Source: Arthrobacter antioxidans
Lineage (GTDB): Bacteria; Actinomycetota; Actinomycetes; Actinomycetales; Micrococcaceae
Reading direction: 5' to 3'
DNA: 64,000 bases
Assembly (NCBI RefSeq): GCF_023100725.1
Contig: NZ_CP095501.1
Coordinates: forward strand, 124,001-188,000
Positions 47,134 through 55,024 of this stretch are shown here, piece after piece. The notes under the pieces were generated by a model. That model ran no database searches and was not told where the DNA came from. It worked only from the letters and a program-made list of their open reading frames with translations. How positions within the stretch are numbered: the stretch's first letter is position 1; every line of letters begins with the position of its first letter. The position numbers and the translations under genes were made by a program.

Positions 47134-47781
47134 TCAGTCGAGCTCCCCGCGCCGCCAGGACGCCGCGGCGTGCTCGAGATCCTCGGCCGTCTTGATGAGC
47201 TGGTGCGAATTGCGGGTGAGCTTCGTGGCGTGGGGGCCGTTGCCGACCTCGGCGTCGTCGGCGTGGTTCGCCTGTCCGAGCGCGACGACGCGGCAGAACG
47301 CGGCGAAGCGTTCGAGCGCGACGTCGAACTCCCCCTCGAACGCCCCGGACAGGATGGTGTCGGCCATGGCGGCCATCTCCACCGCACCCGGTGGTTCGGC
47401 GACGCCGGCCACGACCTTCGAGACCTGCGCGGCCTCCTTGCCCGAGGCGAAGTACGAGGCCATGCGCTCCGGGTTCTGCTGGGTGGCCGCGCGGAGCGCG
47501 TAGAGGCGCCACAGGGCGCCGGGCAGGGACCGCGGCGGACTTGCCGCCCACATCTCCGCGATCGCATCCAGGCCCTGCTGGTCGGCGAGTTCGACGAGCC
47601 GGCGCGTCACGTCCGGATCGTCGGAGTCGCGCCCGTGATGCACCAGGGCGTGGGCGGCCATGTGGGCTGCCTCCGAGACCCTCGACGGATCGATTCCCCC
47701 CGCGAAAACCTCGAAGTCCGCGGGGGCGAATGGCTTCGGCTTATGGGGCCGCGGGCTGTTGTTCCTGTATTCGCCGTCCAT
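47134..47781 (-). CDS. Conserved actinobacterial protein of unknown function
   Basis: A 215-residue, mostly helical soluble protein (MDGEYRNNSPRPHKPKPFAP start) with repeated Ala/Glu/Leu-rich helices and several His residues (HMAAHALVHHGRD). I know of similar uncharacterised proteins in Arthrobacter but no function. A TATCCT -10 box six bases before the ATG suggests a leaderless message. It is followed downstream by the DUF47-pit promoter. Confidence 0.72.
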   Translation of the reverse strand: MDGEYRNNSPRPHKPKPFAPADFEVFAGGIDPSRVSEAAHMAAHALVHHGRDSDDPDVTRRLVELADQQGLDAIAEMWAASPPRSLPGALWRLYALRAATQQNPERMASYFASGKEAAQVSKVVAGVAEPPGAVEMAAMADTILSGAFEGEFDVALERFAAFCRVVALGQANHADDAEVGNGPHATKLTRNSHQLIKTAEDLEHAAASWRRGELD

Positions 47782-47787
47782 GGAACG

Positions 47788-47793
47788 AGGATA
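47788..47793 (-). promoter_or_regulatory. -10 box of the unknown gene at 47134 (leaderless)
   Basis: TATCCT on the minus strand, six bases before the ATG at 47781. Confidence 0.48.
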
Positions 47794-47860
47794 CTCCTGA
47801 GCGATTTCAGGCAGGAAGGCGGGAGCCCCGGGGCAGTCCTCGGGGCGGGGACGATTGCGA

Positions 47861-47866
47861 TAAAGT
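47861..47866 (+). promoter_or_regulatory. Possible -10 box of the tRNA-Lys gene
   Basis: TAAAGT, 56 bases before the tRNA. It stands out in GC-rich surroundings, but no good -35 box is seen. Confidence 0.35.
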
Positions 47867-47922
47867 AAGCGGGTCGGCGCCCGACGACGGCATCCATGAT
47901 GCGACGTCCGGGTGCGTCGCGC

Positions 47923-47996
47923 GGGCCCTTAGCTCAGTTGGCTAGAGCAACGGACTTTTAATCCGTGGGTCGTGGGTTCGAGCCCCACAGGGCCCA
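47923..47996 (+). tRNA. tRNA-Lys (anticodon UUU)
   Basis: A full cloverleaf of 74 bases. The acceptor stem GGGCCCT pairs with AGGGCCC; the D arm is GCTC...GAGC; the anticodon stem ACGGA/TCCGT closes the loop CTTTTAA, with anticodon TTT at 47957-47959; the T arm is GTGGG-TTCGAGC-CCCAC. The discriminator is A and the full CCA is not encoded. It reads the AAA and AAG codons. A terminator follows after 14 bases. Confidence 0.97.
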
Positions 47997-48010
47997 CCCG
48001 CAGGTGGAGA

Positions 48011-48033
48011 GGACCCCGGCCCGGCCGGGGTCC
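48011..48033 (+). terminator. Terminator after tRNA-Lys
   Basis: A 10-base stem, GGACCCCGGC with GCCGGGGTCC, a 3-base loop, then TTCTTC. Confidence 0.78.
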
Positions 48034-48225
48034 TTCTTCATGTCCGGTCCGCGGAGCAACCATCCCTCTCCCCGTGATATCGGCACCCGAGGAGCGGCGC
48101 CCCCCGGGGGCATGAAGTCTCCACCCCTTCGGGGATTGACTCGGGGCGCCCGCTCGTTTGAACTGGTAGGAGTTGGTACCGGTGGGTGTGCCGAGAGCCT
48201 GCCGAGCCGCAGCGGAGAGGGATTC

Positions 48226-48846
48226 ATGGACGCCGTCGCCCTGATGGGTAGCCTGGCCGCCTGTGCCGCCATGGTGGGTGCCGCCGCGCTGACCGCGTGG
48301 CGCGTCGATGCCGTCTCCCGGCGCGGCGGTGAGGCGGACGACCCCTTCTGGCTCGCTTTCGGCGGGGCGGTGGTCATCGCCGGGGCCGGCGTCGTCGCCG
48401 CAGCCCTCGGAGCCGCATGGCCGGCGTTCGTGGTGGGCGTCGCCTCCTCCACGGCAGCCGTCGCCTGGACCTGGCGCCGCCATGACCAGCGGCACCGCCG
48501 CGCCGAGGAATCGTCGCGGGAGGCAGCCAGGAAGGACCTGCAGCGCCGCCACGACGACGTGCTGCGGCGGTGGGCGGACTACGACGTCGATCCGGGCAAG
48601 GCCATCCACTACCCGGGCATGCACGACTCCGGGAACCCTGCCGTACGCCCCGTGGTGCGGGCCGTCCGCGCGGCAGGGTCGGCCCGCGACGCCGTCATGT
48701 CCTCGCCTGGCGACGAGGCCGGGGAGGCGAGGTATGCGACGGCGGTAGCCCGGCTGGAGCATGCGTTCGCTGCGGCCGAGCGGGACCTCGGCGCCCTCGA
48801 GCCGCGACGCCCGGGACGGCATCGGGCCATCCCGGGCCGACCCTGA
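48226..48846 (+). CDS. Two-span membrane protein of unknown function
   Basis: A 206-residue protein with two N-terminal membrane helices (about 5-25 and 45-80, the second possibly two passes) and a charged helical cytoplasmic half of about 120 residues, rich in Arg/Ala/Glu. The ATG at 48226 has GGAGAGG five bases upstream; earlier in-frame codons would run into the tRNA. I recognise no family. Confidence 0.68.
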   Translation: MDAVALMGSLAACAAMVGAAALTAWRVDAVSRRGGEADDPFWLAFGGAVVIAGAGVVAAALGAAWPAFVVGVASSTAAVAWTWRRHDQRHRRAEESSREAARKDLQRRHDDVLRRWADYDVDPGKAIHYPGMHDSGNPAVRPVVRAVRAAGSARDAVMSSPGDEAGEARYATAVARLEHAFAAAERDLGALEPRRPGRHRAIPGRP

Positions 48847-48970
48847 ATCGTTACCTCCGGGCCTGCCCCCGGACGCTTTCCGCGGCTAGGCTCAAGTTAC
48901 CCGAGCGAACAGTTTGGGGGAGGGCGAGACCGAGGGGCCACGTCACCCTGCCGACCCGAGGAGGAAAGTG

Positions 48971-50242
48971 GTGCGACTCCTGGCGCGCTGCGTCACCGGC
49001 CTGCTGGCCGTCTCGCTCCTCGTGGCGCCCGCACCCCTCGCCGTCGCGAATCCGGCGGACGATACGCGCACCGTCCTCTCCGGTAGCGGCCGGGGCACCG
49101 GGCAGGAGATCCGCTTCGCCACGTACAACGCGAGCCTGAACCGGTCCTCGGCCGGCGAGCTGGTACGGGACCTGGGGACACCCGGCAACGCGCAGGCGAG
49201 GGCCATCGCCGAGGTCCTCCAGATCAACCGTCCGGACGTGGTGCTCCTCAACGAGTTCGACTACGTCCCGGGGAACCGGGCCGCCGACCTGTTCGACCAG
49301 AACTACCTGTCGGTCGGCCAGAACGGCAAGGCCCCGCTCGACTACCCCTACGTGTACACCGCGCCGTCGAACACCGGCGCTCCCAGCGGGTACGACCTCG
49401 ACAACGACGGCTCGGTGGGCGGCGCGGACGACGCCCTGGGCTTCGGTGCGTTCGAGGGCCAGTACGGCATGGTCATCTACTCCAGGTACCCGATCCTCAC
49501 GGAGTCGGTGCGGACCTTCAAGGACTTCCTGTGGAAGGACATGCCCGGTGCGCTGCTTCCCGACAACCCGGCCACGAAAGCCCCGAGGGACTGGTACTCC
49601 GCGAGCGAGCTCGCCGTGCTCCCGCTGTCCAGCAAGTCCCACTGGGACGTGCCGGTGAGCGTGGGCGGGAAGACCGTCCACGTCCTGGCGAGCCACCCCA
49701 CCCCTCCCGTCTTCGACGGTGCGGAGGACCGCAACGGCCGGCGCAACAGCGACGAGATCCGCTTCTGGTCCGACTACATCACCGGCGGGACCGACGCCTC
49801 CTACATCTACGACGACGCCGGGACGACCGGGGGCCTCCAGCGCGGTGAACGCTTCGTCGTGATGGGGGACCAGAACAGCGACCCGCTCGACGGCGACTCG
49901 CAGGCCGGGTCGATCGACCAGTTGCTCGGCAACGAACTGGTCCGGGATCCGCTGCCGTCGTCGAACGGTGCCATCGAAGCGTCGGCGTTCCAGGGCGGCG
50001 CCAATGCCGGCCATGGAAGTGATCCCCGCTTCGACACCGCGGACTTCGAGGATCTCGACGCCGGCAACATCCGGGCCGACTACGTCCTCCCGTCCCGCAC
50101 ACTGCGGGTCGCGGCTGCAGGGGTGTTCTGGCCGCGGGCGGGCATGCCCGGGTCGGAACTGACCGGGATCTTCCCCTTCCCCACGAGTGACCACCGCCTG
50201 GTCTTCGTCGACGTCACGCTGCACGGCATCCGCCGGCGCTAG
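48971..50242 (+). CDS. Secreted endonuclease/exonuclease/phosphatase-fold enzyme
   Basis: A 423-residue exported hydrolase. The signal peptide is about 27 residues, cut after AVA. EEP-fold motifs in order: RFATYNASLN, VVLLNEFDY (metal-binding Glu), VLASHPTPP (His), VMGDQNSDP (Asp and Asn) and TSDHRLVFVD at the end (Asp-His). These support a metal-dependent phosphodiesterase acting outside the cell on nucleic acid or organic phosphate. The GTG at 48971 has AGGAGG six bases upstream; a GTG at 48968 is an alternative. Confidence 0.87.
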   Translation: MRLLARCVTGLLAVSLLVAPAPLAVANPADDTRTVLSGSGRGTGQEIRFATYNASLNRSSAGELVRDLGTPGNAQARAIAEVLQINRPDVVLLNEFDYVPGNRAADLFDQNYLSVGQNGKAPLDYPYVYTAPSNTGAPSGYDLDNDGSVGGADDALGFGAFEGQYGMVIYSRYPILTESVRTFKDFLWKDMPGALLPDNPATKAPRDWYSASELAVLPLSSKSHWDVPVSVGGKTVHVLASHPTPPVFDGAEDRNGRRNSDEIRFWSDYITGGTDASYIYDDAGTTGGLQRGERFVVMGDQNSDPLDGDSQAGSIDQLLGNELVRDPLPSSNGAIEASAFQGGANAGHGSDPRFDTADFEDLDAGNIRADYVLPSRTLRVAAAGVFWPRAGMPGSELTGIFPFPTSDHRLVFVDVTLHGIRRR

Positions 50243-50491
50243 CCAACCGACCGGTGGACGCCTCTTGTCCCGCCGCTTCGGCCGGGTGTACGGTCGTGGA
50301 CATGAGGACACTTCTTTTCCAGTAGGTGAGCAGGCTTCGGCCGAGCTCCACGCCACTTGTCGATGACACCCTCCAAGGGCGCCCACTGAATCTGTCCGGT
50401 CCTCCCAGCACGCGCGCCGCAGGTCTTCCTGCGTCCCGCCCACTGACTGCCCAGACGCGTTCCGCGGGCGTCCGCACCCGAAAGGAACACC

Positions 50492-50725
50492 ATGACCAGC
50501 ACGCCCCAGAACCACCAGCCCCAGGATGACGCGTCGGCCGACGCCGCCGGCAGCACTCCCATGGCGCCCGGCGCCCGGAAGCTGCAGGACGACCCCCGCG
50601 CGCAGCTCGCGTTGGCGAAGAAGAACCACGCCGCCAGTCCCGCCGCCGCGACCGGGGCCGGCCACGCCAAGGCCGCGCACGAGAGCAGCAAGCAGGGGAA
50701 GAAGGAGAAGAAGGTCCGCTGGTAG
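50492..50725 (+). CDS. Small Ala/Lys-rich protein of unknown function
   Basis: A 77-residue hydrophilic protein with a Gln/Asp/Ala start, an Ala/His middle and a Lys-rich end (KQGKKEKKVRW). It looks disordered and nucleic-acid-binding at most. AAAGGA lies eight bases before the ATG. I recognise no family. The 249 bases before it hold no clear gene. Confidence 0.6.
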   Translation: MTSTPQNHQPQDDASADAAGSTPMAPGARKLQDDPRAQLALAKKNHAASPAAATGAGHAKAAHESSKQGKKEKKVRW

Positions 50726-50776
50726 GCCCCGCGGGGCGGCCGAAGCCGTCCAGCCGCGGGCTGCCGCTTAATTGGA

Positions 50777-50825
50777 GCTGGCTCCGAGTTCTGCGTATGG
50801 GGGAATCGCAGAACTCGGAGCCAGC
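50777..50825. repeat. 19-base perfect inverted repeat before the tandem-HTH gene
   Basis: Arms at 50777-50795 (GCTGGCTCCGAGTTCTGCG) and 50807-50825 with an 11-base centre. The right arm covers the -35 region of the promoter whose -10 box TATACT is at 50834-50839. Arm centres are 30 bases apart, about three helix turns. Read as an operator it suits a dimer or a two-headed regulator; as RNA it would form a strong hairpin, but no T tract follows. Confidence 0.7.
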
Positions 50826-50833
50826 GATCTCAG

Positions 50834-50839
50834 TATACT
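50834..50839 (+). promoter_or_regulatory. -10 box of the tandem-HTH operon
   Basis: TATACT, a near-consensus -10 box. Transcription would start near 50846 and give a 31-base leader with GAAAGG before the ATG at 50877. The -35 region lies in the right arm of the 19-base inverted repeat. Confidence 0.6.
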
Positions 50840-50876
50840 TCGACTGGAGACCGGAAAGTCCAATCGAAAGGTGATG

Positions 50877-51611
50877 ATGGCCGTCACAGCCAAGGCGTTC
50901 CAGCTGTGGCGTTCCCGAATCGCACCCGAGGACACCGTGACCGATCTCTGCAGGGTCGCGGGCATCAAGCGGTCCACCCTCGCCCAGCAGCTCGTCCGGG
51001 GCAAGGTCTCGGTGCCGACCATCGTGGCCATCGCCCGCGCCTACGGGCTCCCGCCCGCGGAGGCACTCGCCGAGTTCGAGGGCTACGGCGACCTCCCGGC
51101 CGGCATCCGGACGCCCACCGACGCGGAACTCGTGAGCCAGGTCTCGCACATCGACATCCTTCGACTGCTGGTGGCCCGCAGCGAGGACACGGAGTGCGCG
51201 GGGACGGATCTGCAGCTGAACCTCGCACCCTTCCCGCACAGGAACTCGGTGCGGGCCTGGATCGAGGCGATCGATCCGGGTGACATCCGCCAGCAGCTGG
51301 CGGCCAGTACCGGTGTGGCCCGCCAGAACCTGTCCGCGCAGCTCACGGCGGGCCGGCTCGCACCCGAGATCGCCATCCAGGCCGCCAGGATCGCCGGCGT
51401 CTCCCTCACGAGCGGGCTCGTGGTCACCGGGCTGCTGACACCGCACGAGGGGGGCTGGCCGGAGGACGGGCGTGCCCGCGCCCTCTGCGGGCTGAGCGAC
51501 CTCGAGCTCGTCTTCCTCGCCCGCGACCGCCTCGACGTCCTCGGCAAGCAGATCCGGCGGGCCGAGCTCGACGACGGCAAGGACCGCGCACTGTGGGAGA
51601 ACCTCGGATGA
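50877..51611 (+). CDS. Regulator with two tandem XRE-type helix-turn-helix domains
   Basis: A 244-residue soluble protein. The first HTH (about residues 18-65) shows TVTDLCRVAGIKRSTLAQQL followed by VSVPTIVAIARAYGL; the second (about 135-185) shows DIRQQLAASTGVARQNLSAQ and LAPEIAIQAARIAGV. The two look like an internal duplication. No ligand domain is evident. The ATG overlap with the next gene (ATGA) makes a coupled pair. The preceding 19-base inverted repeat is its likely operator. An ATG three bases earlier is an alternative start. Targets unknown. Confidence 0.78.
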   Translation: MAVTAKAFQLWRSRIAPEDTVTDLCRVAGIKRSTLAQQLVRGKVSVPTIVAIARAYGLPPAEALAEFEGYGDLPAGIRTPTDAELVSQVSHIDILRLLVARSEDTECAGTDLQLNLAPFPHRNSVRAWIEAIDPGDIRQQLAASTGVARQNLSAQLTAGRLAPEIAIQAARIAGVSLTSGLVVTGLLTPHEGGWPEDGRARALCGLSDLELVFLARDRLDVLGKQIRRAELDDGKDRALWENLG

Positions 51612-52330
51612 ATGCGATGACGATTCAGTGGGCCGCACTCGGCCTGTGCTCGGCCGGTGCCGCAGTCCGTATCCCCGGTCTGCGTGAAGGTCGGGGACGC
51701 ACCATGTTCGTGGCGCTGGCGCTTCTCACCTTCGCCGTCGGCCTGTCGATCGACCCGATCTACGTGGCGGTGGATGCGGCCCTCGGCGGAGTCAACATCG
51801 CGAACCTCCTGCTACGGCTGGCCCTGTACGCCGTGTTCCTCCTCTTCGGTATCCGGATGGCAGCGGCATTCGGGTCCACCCGCGCGCGGCGCCTGATCGT
51901 GGGACCCTTCGGCCTGTCGATCGTGGCCCTGACCGTCGCCGCGACGCTCTACTTCTTCGTGTCCAGTGAGCTCGAGGGAAGCTCCACCGGCCTGCATGCC
52001 TTCGGGGAGCAGGACACCGTGCAGCAGTATGCCGCCGTGGGACGGCTCTATCCGGGGTATGTGGCCGCCTGCCTCGTGATCCCGGCGGCGCTGTCGGCCT
52101 TCGATCGGCATGCGCGGATCGTCCACCGCTTCGCGTGCGCCCTCGTAGCCTTCGGTAACGCGCTCGTCGTGGTGTTCGTGCTGCTGAGGCTCACCCCCCT
52201 GGACCTGAGGTACTGGGACATCCTCCTGCCGTTCTCGGCCATCCTGCTGACCGTCCTGGGCCTCTGCCTGATCTGGGTCAGCCACACCGTCGGCAGGAAG
52301 AGCGCCCGCTCCGCGAACAAGCTCGCGTAG
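51608..52330 (+). CDS. Polytopic membrane protein paired with the HTH regulator
   Basis: A 240-residue protein with about six or seven membrane helices (near residues 5-18, 32-50, 60-85, 97-117, 145-165, 176-196 and 205-228). The region LLTFAVGLSIDPIYVAVDAALGGVNIANLLLRL vaguely recalls the MAB_1171c/DUF6545 putative transporters that accompany XRE-type regulators in actinobacteria; that likeness is weak. The ATG overlaps the regulator stop. Either a sensor or a transporter controlled by the regulator is possible. Confidence 0.68.
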   Translation: MNAMTIQWAALGLCSAGAAVRIPGLREGRGRTMFVALALLTFAVGLSIDPIYVAVDAALGGVNIANLLLRLALYAVFLLFGIRMAAAFGSTRARRLIVGPFGLSIVALTVAATLYFFVSSELEGSSTGLHAFGEQDTVQQYAAVGRLYPGYVAACLVIPAALSAFDRHARIVHRFACALVAFGNALVVVFVLLRLTPLDLRYWDILLPFSAILLTVLGLCLIWVSHTVGRKSARSANKLA

Positions 52331-52543
52331 AACCCGTTACCGATCGGCCCCGATTGCACTCCGTGCAGGAAAAGTGACGTGATATGTCCCGCGGGTATTC
52401 ACGTTTCCATGATCGTGTGAGAAAATTATGATTATGTAACTGCCGCTTTCCGTGGGGGGTCAGCGGATCGTTACCCGGCAGGCGGGCGCTTCCATCAGAA
52501 CGGATGGACTCACCTGCTGGTCCCATGCTGGGGACGCAAAGAA

Positions 52544-52581
52544 GGGCACCACCCGCCACGTATGCACGGCGGATGGTGCCC
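52544..52581. terminator. Bidirectional terminator after ptsH
   Basis: A 14-base stem, GGGCACCACCCGCC with GGCGGATGGTGCCC; the single mismatch is a G-U pair in the minus-strand RNA, and CTTCTTT follows there. On the plus strand CTTTT follows. It serves ptsH and the converging membrane-protein gene. Confidence 0.78.
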
Positions 52582-52599
52582 TTTTCGTTGTGGTGCAGG

Positions 52600-52878
52600 C
52601 TATGCGGCGTCGTGGTCGGTCTCGATGATGCGGGCCAGGGCCTCGAGTGCGCTCTCGGCACCGTCACCCTCGGCGCGCAGGACGACGACGTCGCCGTGCG
52701 AGGCGCCGAGGCTCATGAGGGAGAGGATGCTCGACGCGTCCATGGCCTCCTCGGCGGGCTCGCCGTCCATCGCGATGGTGACCTCGAGGGGAAGCTCGCC
52801 CGCTGCCTCTGCGAAGATCGATGCCGGGCGGGCGTGCAGCCCCACGCGGCTCGCGACGGTTGCCTTGCGTTCTGCCAT
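52600..52878 (-). CDS. ptsH: Phosphocarrier protein HPr
   Basis: General PTS carrier that takes phosphate from enzyme I to FruA and, very likely, DhaM. The 92-residue protein has active His15 in VGLHARPAS. In place of the Ser46 region it has DASSILSLMSLGA, with Ser residues in the place used for regulation in Firmicutes. AAAGGAG precedes the ATG at 52876-52878. Last gene of fruR-fruK-fruA-ptsH; ptsI is absent from the window. Confidence 0.95.
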   Translation of the reverse strand: MAERKATVASRVGLHARPASIFAEAAGELPLEVTIAMDGEPAEEAMDASSILSLMSLGASHGDVVVLRAEGDGAESALEALARIIETDHDAA

Positions 52879-52930
52879 GATGTGCTCCTTTGTGGTGAAT
52901 GGGTCCCAGTACAGCCAAGCCGACTGTGGG

Positions 52931-55024
52931 TCAGGCTGCAACCGGCTCTGCGGCGGGGGTCTCCGTCTTGCGGGTCGCGTAGCGCTTGAGGGCGACCACC
53001 GCGAGGGCCGAGATGACCGTGCCGACCGCGATCGCGACCAGGAACATCGCGAAGTTGCCGATCGCGAAGAAGACGAAGAAGCCGCCGTGCGGGGCCTGCG
53101 AGGTGACGCCGGTGGCCATGACGATGGCTCCGGTGGCGGCAGACCCGAGCAGGGATGCCGGGATGACGCGCAGCGGGTCGGCTGCCGCGAACGGGATGGC
53201 ACCCTCGGAGATGAAGCTGGCGCCCAGCAGCCAGGCGGCCTTCCCGTTCTCCCGTTCGGGTGCGGTGAAGCGGTTGCGGTCGATCACGGTGGCCAGGGCC
53301 ATGGCGAGCGGTGGCACCATGCCGGCGGCCATGACGGCCGCCATGATCTGCAGGGGCGCCACGTTGTCGAGCGACGCGGCACCGAGTCCGGCGACGGCGA
53401 AGGAGTAGGCCACCTTGTTCACGGGGCCGCCGAGATCGACGGCCATCATGAGTCCGAGAATCACGCCGAGGCCGATGGCCGCCGTGCCGGTCAGCCCGGA
53501 CAGCCAAGCATTGAGGCCCGCGGTGAGTGCGGCGATCGGTCCGCCGAGCAGGAGGAACATCAGGCCGGACGCCACGATGGACGCCACGAGCGGGATGATG
53601 ACCACCGGCATGAGGCTGCGCAGCCAGCGAGGCACGGACAGGCGGCCGATCATCATGGCGGTGTACCCGGCGAGCAGGCCGCCGACGATACCGCCGAGGA
53701 AGCCTGCGCCCATGAAGCCTGCCACGGCGCCGGCGACGAAGCCGGGGGCGATGCCGGGGCGGTCCGCCAGGGCGTACGCGATGTAGCCGGCGAGGGCCGG
53801 GACGAGGAACCCGAGCGACAACTGGCCGATCTTGAAGGCCACGGCCCCGAGGTACTCGCCGAGGCCTCCGGCCGGCAGGTTCGTGAGGCTGTTCTCGAGG
53901 ACCACGGCGTCCGCGGTCTCGGTGATCAGGTAGCCGCCCAGGAGGAAACCGAGGGCGATCAGCAGACCGCCACCGGCGACGAACGGGATCATGTAGCTGA
54001 CACCGGTGAGCAGGGCGCGCTTCAGCGTGCTGCCGACGCTGTCCCGGCCGCCGTCGTCGTCCGACTGCTGGCCGTCGGCCGTGCCGGTGACGCGCCGGGC
54101 GTTCGGGTTCCCGGCCGCGGCGAGGGCTTCCTCCACCATCTCGCCGGGCTCGTCGATGCCGCGCTTGACGGGCGAGTTGACGACGGGGAGGCCGGCGAAG
54201 CGCTGCTTGTCGCGGACGTCGACGTCGACGGCGAAGATCACGGCGTCGGCTGCGGCGATGACCGCGGGGTCCAGCGGCGTGGCGCCGGAGGAACCCTGGG
54301 TCTCGACCTGGAGGTCGATCCCGCGCTCCTTGGCTGCCGCGACGAGGGAGTCGGCGGCCATGTAGGTGTGGGCGATGCCGGTGGGGCAGGCGGTCACGGC
54401 CACGAGGCGCCGTACCCGGGTGTCCGTGGCACGCGTGTGGTCGACGGCGGGTCCGGTGGTGTCGGTCCCGGCGGGCGAGGTGCCGAGCGTGGCTGCGGCC
54501 TCGCTCGAGCGGGAGCCGGCGGCGGACGCGGCGGGAGCGCCGGTGGAATGGGCTCCGGCGGCCGGCGCGTCACCGAGGCCGAGGGCACCGTTGACGAGGG
54601 CGACGACGTCGGCCGGCGACTGCGCGGCGCGCAGCGAGGCGGTGAAGTCCTTCTTGATCAGTGACCGCGCGAGCTTGGACAGCAGTTTCAGGTGCTCCTG
54701 GTCCGCGCCGTCGGGCGCAGCGATGAAGAACACGAGGTCCGCCGGGCCGTCCTTGGCCCCGAAGTCCACGGGTGGTGACAGGCGTGCCATGGCGAGGGTC
54801 GCCTCCGAGACGGCCGTGGAGCGGCAGTGCGGGATGGCGATGCCGCCGGGTATGCCGGTCGAGGTCTTCTCCTCCCGGGCCAGTGCGTCGGCGTACAGGC
54901 CGTCGACCTCCGTGGAGCGGCCCTCGGCGGCGACCCGCTCCGCGAGGTGGCGGATCACCGAGGAACGGTTCTCCCCCAGGTCCTTGTCCAGAGCCACGAG
55001 CTCCGGGGTGATGATGTCGGACAT
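52931..55024 (-). CDS. fruA: Fructose PTS permease, EIIABC
   Basis: Imports fructose and phosphorylates it to fructose 1-phosphate. The 697-residue protein has EIIA with active His66 (GGIAIPHCRS), an Ala/Ser/Thr linker (about 150-200), EIIB with active Cys213 (VTACPTGIAHTYMAADSL) and the EIIC membrane domain (about 330-680, eight to ten helices). The start ATG overlaps the fruK stop by one base and has AGGAGG upstream. Fusion order A-B-C is usual for actinobacterial fructose permeases. Confidence 0.95.
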   Translation of the reverse strand: MSDIITPELVALDKDLGENRSSVIRHLAERVAAEGRSTEVDGLYADALAREEKTSTGIPGGIAIPHCRSTAVSEATLAMARLSPPVDFGAKDGPADLVFFIAAPDGADQEHLKLLSKLARSLIKKDFTASLRAAQSPADVVALVNGALGLGDAPAAGAHSTGAPAASAAGSRSSEAAATLGTSPAGTDTTGPAVDHTRATDTRVRRLVAVTACPTGIAHTYMAADSLVAAAKERGIDLQVETQGSSGATPLDPAVIAAADAVIFAVDVDVRDKQRFAGLPVVNSPVKRGIDEPGEMVEEALAAAGNPNARRVTGTADGQQSDDDGGRDSVGSTLKRALLTGVSYMIPFVAGGGLLIALGFLLGGYLITETADAVVLENSLTNLPAGGLGEYLGAVAFKIGQLSLGFLVPALAGYIAYALADRPGIAPGFVAGAVAGFMGAGFLGGIVGGLLAGYTAMMIGRLSVPRWLRSLMPVVIIPLVASIVASGLMFLLLGGPIAALTAGLNAWLSGLTGTAAIGLGVILGLMMAVDLGGPVNKVAYSFAVAGLGAASLDNVAPLQIMAAVMAAGMVPPLAMALATVIDRNRFTAPERENGKAAWLLGASFISEGAIPFAAADPLRVIPASLLGSAATGAIVMATGVTSQAPHGGFFVFFAIGNFAMFLVAIAVGTVISALAVVALKRYATRKTETPAAEPVAA

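Noticed and set aside
48914..48970. Extending the EEP-enzyme gene to a TTG at 48914
   Set aside because: That extension adds a charged stretch before the signal peptide and ignores the AGGAGG just before the GTG at 48971.
52562..54664. A 700-codon plus-strand frame opposite fruA
   Set aside because: FruA on the minus strand has EIIA, EIIB and EIIC intact; the opposing product is low-complexity Gly/Glu/Arg.
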